Shown here piece by piece: positions 6,134 through 10,362 of a DNA stretch of 10,362 nt. Origin of the DNA: CAYJKB01 sp964370625 (GTDB taxonomy: Bacteria > Bacillota > Clostridia > Oscillospirales > Butyricicoccaceae); contig CAYJKB010000058.1 in NCBI GenBank assembly GCA_964370625.1, forward strand, positions 1-10,362. The letters are read 5' to 3'. Under the pieces are notes generated by a model. That model saw only the letters and a list, made by a program, of their open reading frames with translations, had not been told where the DNA came from and searched no databases. Each line of letters opens with the position of its first letter. The stretch's first letter is position 1. A program made the position numbers and the translations under genes.

Positions 6134-6928
6134 CTATTCACTTCCTTTGCCATCTGAAAATTCTTCCTCAAATTTACTATCAGCAAACGCATTTCGCTCT
6201 AAATCCAACGCAACACAGACTTTATCTAAACTTTTTAAATATTTGCTATTACAAAATCTTAAAGCATCGAACATTTTACCTTCGGTTGCACATCTATCAA
6301 TCTCTTTGCTATACGGAAGTAATCCATCAAATTTACCGATTAAATGGCTCATTTCTTCTATTGCGTGAAATGGTCTTGCAAGCCCTGCGAATGTGATGTG
6401 GTCGCTATACTTAAATTTAGGGTCGGTTAGAAGTGGCTCATGTGCTTTTAAATAGTTAATTCCTTTAAGGTCGGGCGTTAAAACCCTTATAACTAAATCT
6501 GCTGATTCGATAGCAGCAGGAGTAAAAAAGTTTGTCATATTTGAGTTGCAATCTAGTATAACAAAATCAACTAAACTTTCTGCCGTACTTATTAAATTTC
6601 TAACAGAATCATATTTTATCTCTGGATAACTAAGTGGATTTTCCGAAGCAGCATAGCCGAGTAGTCCTATAAATGGATAACTTTTTAAAATGACTGTATT
6701 ACTAGCAATAATTGACGTATCTATTTCAGCAGAACTTAGCACTTTTCCGATAGATAAGTTGTCGTCTATATTTTGGTGTGGCAAAAAGATTGGAAGCATT
6801 GGAGCTCCACTATCAGCGTTTATAATTAATGCTTTTTTTCGGTCTTCAGTTAATCTTTTAGCTAAAATAGCACAAAACATAGACTTTCCACTACCTGAAT
6901 TTCCCCAAACCGTAATTGTTTTTGTCAT
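6134..6928 (-). CDS. cpaE: CpaE/TadZ-like ParA/MinD-family P-loop protein
   Basis: A 264-residue protein of the MinD/ParA type. The N-terminal P-loop reads GNSGSGKS (residues 9-16). A switch-like NADSGAP follows at about 37-43, and a Walker B-like DFVILDC ends near Asp126. Family members help place or organise Tad assembly sites at the inner face of the membrane. The deviant Walker A motif of true ParA/MinD carries a signature lysine (KGGxGKT); here that position is Asn10, so dimer-dependent ATP hydrolysis may be reduced or different. The N-terminal receiver-like domain of full-length CpaE proteins is absent. ATG start with a strong AGGAGG site. The stop lies 2 nt before the TTG start of cpaF, and the cpaF ribosome binding site is inside this gene's last codons. 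Family placement is good; the assignment to CpaE relies partly on position. Confidence 0.85.
   Translation of the reverse strand: MTKTITVWGNSGSGKSMFCAILAKRLTEDRKKALIINADSGAPMLPIFLPHQNIDDNLSIGKVLSSAEIDTSIIASNTVILKSYPFIGLLGYAASENPLSYPEIKYDSVRNLISTAESLVDFVILDCNSNMTNFFTPAAIESADLVIRVLTPDLKGINYLKAHEPLLTDPKFKYSDHITFAGLARPFHAIEEMSHLIGKFDGLLPYSKEIDRCATEGKMFDALRFCNSKYLKSLDKVCVALDLERNAFADSKFEEEFSDGKGSE
6141..6148 (-). promoter_or_regulatory. Ribosome binding site deciding the cpaF TTG start
   Basis: AAAGGAAG lies within the last codons of the cpaE-like gene, 9 nt before TTG at 6129-6131. An in-frame TGA (6138-6140) between this site and the TTG excludes upstream starts. Placing the site inside the upstream gene suggests translational coupling of the two. 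Confidence 0.75.
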
Positions 6929-6942
6929 AATAATCCTCCTCT

Positions 6943-7731
6943 CTATTCAGTTATATCTAAACTCAAATCTTCATTTGTTGTAGCAATTTCATCACTCGTG
7001 ATTACTTCTTCCAAAGGTGGATACATTTCAAGTAATATTTCATCTTGTTCTAGCAGCAGTTCAGAAGCTAAGTCTTCATTTCCTCTTGAAATTAGAGCCA
7101 CATGAGAAACTCCGTCATTTTCAAGTTCAGTTATAACTTTTGCTTGTTCTGGGCTTGCTAAAACTGTAATTGTCGCCGATTGTCTTTTTTCTTCATCTTC
7201 TGAAATTTCTTTGGTATTATCAACATTCATACCAGAATCATCGGTAACAGATAAAACTTTTACAAACTGGAGTTCTGGAATTTCGTATGCAAAGTCTAAG
7301 TAATGATAAATGCGTATAATATCATTTGGTTGGAGTTTATCCGAAAGTCCACTTGCTAATGTTTTAACCGAAAGCGAAATCGCAACTTTTCCTGATGCTA
7401 TCGTATTCAATGCGACATCAGAAGTTACAGGAATTAAACTTATTTGGTCTGATAAAATGTAGTCACCTACCATCAAATCTGTAATTGCATATTTGCCAAT
7501 AACATCATCTTCTGTTTTAGCAATATTAGTTGGCAAATTAAAACTACCAACTTCTAAAATTTCAATATTATCGTCTGAAATCGCATCACCCTTTAAAACA
7601 GGCTCTACAATTCTTACAATGTGGGTTTTACCAGTAGATACGCTATTAATCGTGGGAATTGCCACAAATGCAATAACTCCAGCTAAAATAATACTGATTA
7701 TCCCGAAAATAAATCTATTATTTAATCTCAT
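6943..7731 (-). CDS. cpaB: CpaB/RcpC-like SAF-domain pilus assembly protein
   Basis: A 262-residue protein with one N-terminal membrane helix (about residues 8-26; short basic N-terminus, so mostly extracytoplasmic). A SAF-like domain follows at about 38-100 (the pattern ending VIGKYAITDLMVGDYILSDQ is typical), and then the CpaB C-terminal region at about 112-216 (VAISLSVKTLASGLSDKLQPNDIIRIY). In Gram-negative Tad systems CpaB/RcpC works near the outer-membrane secretin; here no secretin gene is seen, so an envelope or peptidoglycan anchoring role is inferred. The final 45 residues are strongly acidic (Glu/Asp-rich, with a PPLEE stretch), an extension without clear family meaning. ATG start with AAGGAG 6 nt upstream. 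It lies 21 nt after cpaA and 14 nt before the cpaE-like gene, consistent with one operon. Confidence 0.87.
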   Translation of the reverse strand: MRLNNRFIFGIISIILAGVIAFVAIPTINSVSTGKTHIVRIVEPVLKGDAISDDNIEILEVGSFNLPTNIAKTEDDVIGKYAITDLMVGDYILSDQISLIPVTSDVALNTIASGKVAISLSVKTLASGLSDKLQPNDIIRIYHYLDFAYEIPELQFVKVLSVTDDSGMNVDNTKEISEDEEKRQSATITVLASPEQAKVITELENDGVSHVALISRGNEDLASELLLEQDEILLEMYPPLEEVITSDEIATTNEDLSLDITE

Positions 7732-7752
7732 AAAATTCTCCTTAAATTAGTT

Positions 7753-8220
7753 TTAGATAACAAAAAAACTTCCAATCAACACAAATGGTATAAACGGAAG
7801 TGAAAAACTATCTTCTTTTTTAGTTTTTAAAATGCCTACTAAACTACACAAAAATGTAGCTATAAGCAAAATTAGAATAATATCATAAGCACCATAGGAA
7901 AATCCCAAAAGTCCTAAAAGTTTTATATCTCCACCACCAATACCAGCACCTTTTCTTGAAATAGTCGATGCAAAAAGCAATGTAGAAAACGCTAATATTG
8001 CACCTAAAACTGAATTAAGCAAAGTAAGTACAATATTAGTTTCAGTGGCATACGATAGAAGTATTGGCGATAGTAAAAATATAGGCAGGGCAAAAACAAG
8101 CCATTTATTTGGAATAATTCTGCACCTTATATCATTAATTGCAAAAACTGCTATAGTGCTTATAAGTGCTAAATGGTATATTACATACAAGCTATTATTC
8201 ACGATTTGTATACCAATCAT
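7753..8220 (-). CDS. cpaA: Prepilin peptidase, A24 family (CpaA/TadV type)
   Basis: This is a 155-residue polytopic membrane aspartic peptidase expected to cleave the leader of Tad pilins on the cytoplasmic side of the membrane. Both expected catalytic aspartates are visible: Asp30 in AINDIRCRIIPN and Asp98 in the GGGDIK motif (the GxGD signature). About five hydrophobic segments fit the family core (about 13-28, 40-56, 61-85, 108-130, 139-155). The N-terminal methyltransferase domain of PilD-type enzymes is absent, as usual for CpaA/TadV. I chose the ATG at 8220 over the TTG at 8223 because CGGAAG (8229-8234) sits 8 nt upstream of it. The gene overlaps the end of the secreted-protein gene by 26 nt, which suggests translational coupling. 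The cpaB-like gene follows after 21 nt. Its likely substrate is the small pilin-like protein at 2673-2894. Confidence 0.92.
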   Translation of the reverse strand: MIGIQIVNNSLYVIYHLALISTIAVFAINDIRCRIIPNKWLVFALPIFLLSPILLSYATETNIVLTLLNSVLGAILAFSTLLFASTISRKGAGIGGGDIKLLGLLGFSYGAYDIILILLIATFLCSLVGILKTKKEDSFSLPFIPFVLIGSFFVI

Positions 8221-9892
8221 CAAATAAACTTCCGTTTATAATAACTTCGTCTGAAAGCTCTAAAGTAAGCATTCCGGCAGGGGTCCATGTATCCCAAACT
8301 TCTGTATATACTATATAATCAGTATTGTCTAGAAACCAAACAGGTAAAAAATGAACACGTCTTAGATATGTAGAAAAATCATTTTCAGAAAATTCAAATA
8401 GTGCATTTTTACCTTTTTTAGTGTTTTCAAGTAATCTCAAATATGTTTCATAATTAAATTCTGGAAATACTGAAAATGCAGTTTGTGGATAAGTGAAGTG
8501 AGAGGACGGGGCAGAGGTTTCAAGTTTTGCAGTGACTGTGGTTTTTACACCATAACCACTTTTCATTTCATCACCACTAGCCGTAGGAACTATATCATCA
8601 GGTGTAAGTTCTTTTTTGCCACCTACACTTGCAGAATAAGATGTGTAATCAAATTCCCAATATCCTTCGTCAACCCAATGTCCATCGTTTGGATCTTCTT
8701 CGGTGCTATGGTCACACCATACCCATACAGGCACCCAATAGCAATCCCAAACTCCCCATGTAGCAGTAGTTGTCGGTGAATTTTTGGGAAGAGCAGGGAG
8801 GATATAATCAGGGTTTGTATCTGTTGCGAGTGGGTCAGGTGGAATTAGCTCACTTAAATCTACTATTTCTGCGATTATGTCAGTTTTTGCAGTGTCAGCA
8901 CCACTTACAGTTACATCTATTTGCAAAGTTTGTGGTTCTTTCGGAGTGGTCCATTTAACCCAAACAACTTGTGAGTCACCACTTGGGATTACTATATTAT
9001 TTATTGTATAAGTTTTTCCATTAATATAGAAAGTAACTGTTGCTGGATTATCTGGTGTTAAATCCGTATCAGTAGTGATTGTTACCGATGTTATAACTTC
9101 TGTATTCACTCGATAAGTGACATCGGGTGCATCTATTTCTAAATTAGGGTCTATTTCCTTAAATGTGACTATTCCTAAACCTAAATATGAAATTATATCC
9201 GAATTAGAAGCTGCGACAGACTTTGAACCTTGCCACGCACTATAACCTAAATCAGCAGTTTCTAAAAATAATGCAAGTGGTAAATTTTTATGACTTACAG
9301 ATAATAACTGCACTCTAAGATGCCCATTTACTTTTTGGTCATAAAGTGCCACTTCGGTAGCTGTCATACAATAATAGTTACCATCATAAACAAAGTATGC
9401 AAGTGGTTCAATTAAAAGCTTATATTTTCCGCTAATAAGTTTATCATAGTCAAATCCAGTTACATCAGCAATTCTTTTAACTGTGTATTCAGAGCAGAAA
9501 TATTTCTTGATAGCTTCAATACTACTTTTATTTCCATTACTACTAACAATTGTAGGCATTTCACTTGAAATCGTATAACTAGAATATGGCGTCATACTAG
9601 GTGCGAGTGCAGATGATTTATAATCTATCTTGCTGTTTTTACCAAAATGATTTAGATTATCTTGTTCTCTTCTCGAAAAATCGACAGACTGAGCTGCGGG
9701 TCTCCCTGTATCTACATCTATTATGGTAATTCTTACTCCATCATTTCCAGCACTCCAAAAGTTCTTTGAGTTACCAGTACCAAGCGATCCACCTCCTACG
9801 TTTAAATTTCCATCGCCTACTGCAAATGCTACTGATGTTGATATTGTTAAAACTGTTATTATAGAGCAAATTATAGTTAATATTTTTTTCAT
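8195..9892 (-). CDS. Large secreted protein of the Tad locus, candidate surface/tip component
   Basis: A 565-residue protein with a clear Sec signal peptide: MKK, a hydrophobic stretch at about residues 5-22, and a likely AFA cleavage site before VGDG (about residue 24/25). ATG start with AAAGGAG 5 nt upstream. No C-terminal membrane helix or LPXTG sortase motif is visible, so it is either released or held by other means. Residues about 45-245 form a first domain with two cysteines (133 and 175) in aromatic surroundings. Residues about 255-345 look like a beta-sandwich of the CARDB/Ig-like kind (alternating Val/Thr strands, for example TYRVNTEVITSVTITT). A Pro-rich linker (about 345-372) leads to a Trp-rich segment (379-412) with two more cysteines (384 and 393). 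The C-terminal part (about 455-565) is aromatic. It is the first gene of the Tad run and overlaps the prepilin peptidase gene. I infer an extracellular partner, tip protein or adhesin; the family is not assigned. Confidence 0.85.
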   Translation of the reverse strand: MKKILTIICSIITVLTISTSVAFAVGDGNLNVGGGSLGTGNSKNFWSAGNDGVRITIIDVDTGRPAAQSVDFSRREQDNLNHFGKNSKIDYKSSALAPSMTPYSSYTISSEMPTIVSSNGNKSSIEAIKKYFCSEYTVKRIADVTGFDYDKLISGKYKLLIEPLAYFVYDGNYYCMTATEVALYDQKVNGHLRVQLLSVSHKNLPLALFLETADLGYSAWQGSKSVAASNSDIISYLGLGIVTFKEIDPNLEIDAPDVTYRVNTEVITSVTITTDTDLTPDNPATVTFYINGKTYTINNIVIPSGDSQVVWVKWTTPKEPQTLQIDVTVSGADTAKTDIIAEIVDLSELIPPDPLATDTNPDYILPALPKNSPTTTATWGVWDCYWVPVWVWCDHSTEEDPNDGHWVDEGYWEFDYTSYSASVGGKKELTPDDIVPTASGDEMKSGYGVKTTVTAKLETSAPSSHFTYPQTAFSVFPEFNYETYLRLLENTKKGKNALFEFSENDFSTYLRRVHFLPVWFLDNTDYIVYTEVWDTWTPAGMLTLELSDEVIINGSLFDDWYTNRE

Positions 9893-9909
9893 TTTTAACT
9901 CCTTTAGAC

Positions 9910-9945
9910 AAAAAAATCACCATAGCAAAATTCTATGGTGATTTT
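9910..9945 (-). terminator. Rho-independent terminator or attenuator between the acidic-protein gene and the Tad genes
   Basis: A perfect 13-bp inverted repeat (9913-9925 with 9933-9945) has a 7-nt loop. In the minus-strand transcript it is followed by a run of seven T residues, the signature of an intrinsic terminator. It begins 4 nt after the TAA of the acidic-protein gene. Only about 17 nt separate its end from the next start codon at 9892, and that space already holds the AAAGGAG ribosome binding site. There is therefore no room for a separate promoter downstream of the hairpin. The Tad genes must be reached by readthrough or from a promoter inside the upstream gene, so partial termination (expression tapering) is the likely role. 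Confidence 0.8.
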
Positions 9946-9949
9946 ACTT

Positions 9950-10362
9950 TTATTGCATAGACCCTACCATTTTATTAGGATCTCCGTCGCCATCCACAAC
10001 TTGATGTGTTGTTTCGCTAGGTGTTATCCAACCAAAGGCCCTATCATATACTTGCCCTTGTTCGTTAACATCACCAGGTGTTGGACCAGTTTGTGTTTCT
10101 TTTGGATCTTCACTTGGTACAACAGTATGGTCAGGATTTACTTCGTGTGGTATATGGGCATCTGAAACTTCTGTTTTTTCTTCTGGTATTTCAGGCGGAG
10201 TTACTTCATCTAGCTTTTCTTCTTTCGGCTCAGTGAAATCAATTACTGTGTTTTCTTCATCTGTTACAGTGACATTAGGGTATGCATTTTCCACATCGTC
10301 TACATCATCATTTTCAGAAGATACATTGTCATTTGTAATGTAATCACTAACATCTGTTTCCG
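9950..10362 (-). CDS. Acidic Pro/Glu/Thr-rich protein, C-terminal part (gene cut by window edge)
   Basis: The frame is open to the right edge, so the 5' end lies outside the window; 136 codons are visible, ending in TAA. A GTG at 10294 could be read as a start, but it has no good ribosome binding site and the frame continues upstream (residues such as ETDVSDYITND), so I treat the gene as truncated by the window. The visible part is low-complexity and strongly acidic, rich in Glu, Asp, Pro, Thr and Val, with no membrane segment and no cysteine. This is the look of a flexible spacer or extracellular stalk. The last 35 residues are more ordered (GQVYDRAFGWITPS, then NKMVGSM) and recall from memory the C-termini of clostridial DUF6550 proteins; I cannot verify that. 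The gene lies 57 nt upstream of the secreted-protein gene and is followed at once by a terminator-like hairpin. Function unknown; the coding call is secure. Confidence 0.75.
   Translation of the reverse strand, partial: ETDVSDYITNDNVSSENDDVDDVENAYPNVTVTDEENTVIDFTEPKEEKLDEVTPPEIPEEKTEVSDAHIPHEVNPDHTVVPSEDPKETQTGPTPGDVNEQGQVYDRAFGWITPSETTHQVVDGDGDPNKMVGSMQ

Noticed and set aside
9935..10165. Plus-strand open frame across the acidic-protein gene
   Set aside because: It begins inside the terminator hairpin and is antisense to a low-complexity coding region; no ribosome binding site or recognisable protein feature.
1..10362. CRISPR array, IS element, tRNA, origin or att site
   Set aside because: The only long repeat found is the two-copy 33-bp element. 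No spaced repeat series, transposase, integrase, clover-leaf gene or terminal inverted repeats were recognised on either strand.

Overview
The window is AT-rich (about one third G+C by eye). Every gene I can support lies on the minus strand, so transcription runs from position 10362 towards 1. Strong AGGAGG-type ribosome binding sites, TTG and GTG starts, a Gram-positive style signal peptide and a Tad-type pilus set without a secretin point to a low-GC Bacillota, most likely a Clostridia-type anaerobe. I do not name a genus. No integrase, transposase, relaxase, phage structural gene, CRISPR array, tRNA or rRNA is visible. Some accessory genes (a DUF3268-like zinc-finger protein and a small sigma-like factor) are of kinds often carried on mobile elements.

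Region A (10362 to about 2620) is a compact Tad/Flp-type pilus or type IV secretion-like locus. In transcription order it holds: the 3' end of a gene for an acidic Pro/Glu/Thr-rich protein (cut by the window edge); a perfect 13-bp terminator-like hairpin; a 565-residue secreted protein; a prepilin peptidase (CpaA/TadV type); a CpaB-like SAF-domain membrane protein; a CpaE/TadZ-like P-loop protein lacking the signature lysine; the CpaF/TadA motor ATPase (TTG start); TadB and TadC, coupled through successive ATGA overlaps; then, after an 86-nt gap, a 73-residue pilin-like protein and a strong rho-independent terminator. The likely machine is as follows. The ATPase drives TadB/TadC in the membrane to assemble the small pilin after the peptidase processes it. 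CpaE may position the apparatus and CpaB may link it to the cell envelope. The 565-residue protein is a candidate surface-exposed or tip component. No TadE/TadF-like minor pilin, TadD or secretin gene is visible.

Region B (about 2620 to 2517) is non-coding. It carries two copies of a 33-bp direct repeat (32 of 33 identical, 57-bp period), a candidate promoter, and two short parallel reading frames that start inside the repeats.

Region C (2516 to 41) is a second co-directional gene set: an unknown 105-residue protein, the zinc-finger protein, a sigma-70-like factor, a putative winged-helix protein and a two-helix membrane protein. It looks like a regulatory or accessory module next to the pilus locus, but a functional link rests only on position and orientation.

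The novelty is moderate. The main engine is a recognisable Tad system. The less explained parts are the 565-residue secreted protein, the atypical pilin, the duplicated repeat with its coupled mini-frames, and the neighbouring sigma/winged-helix module.
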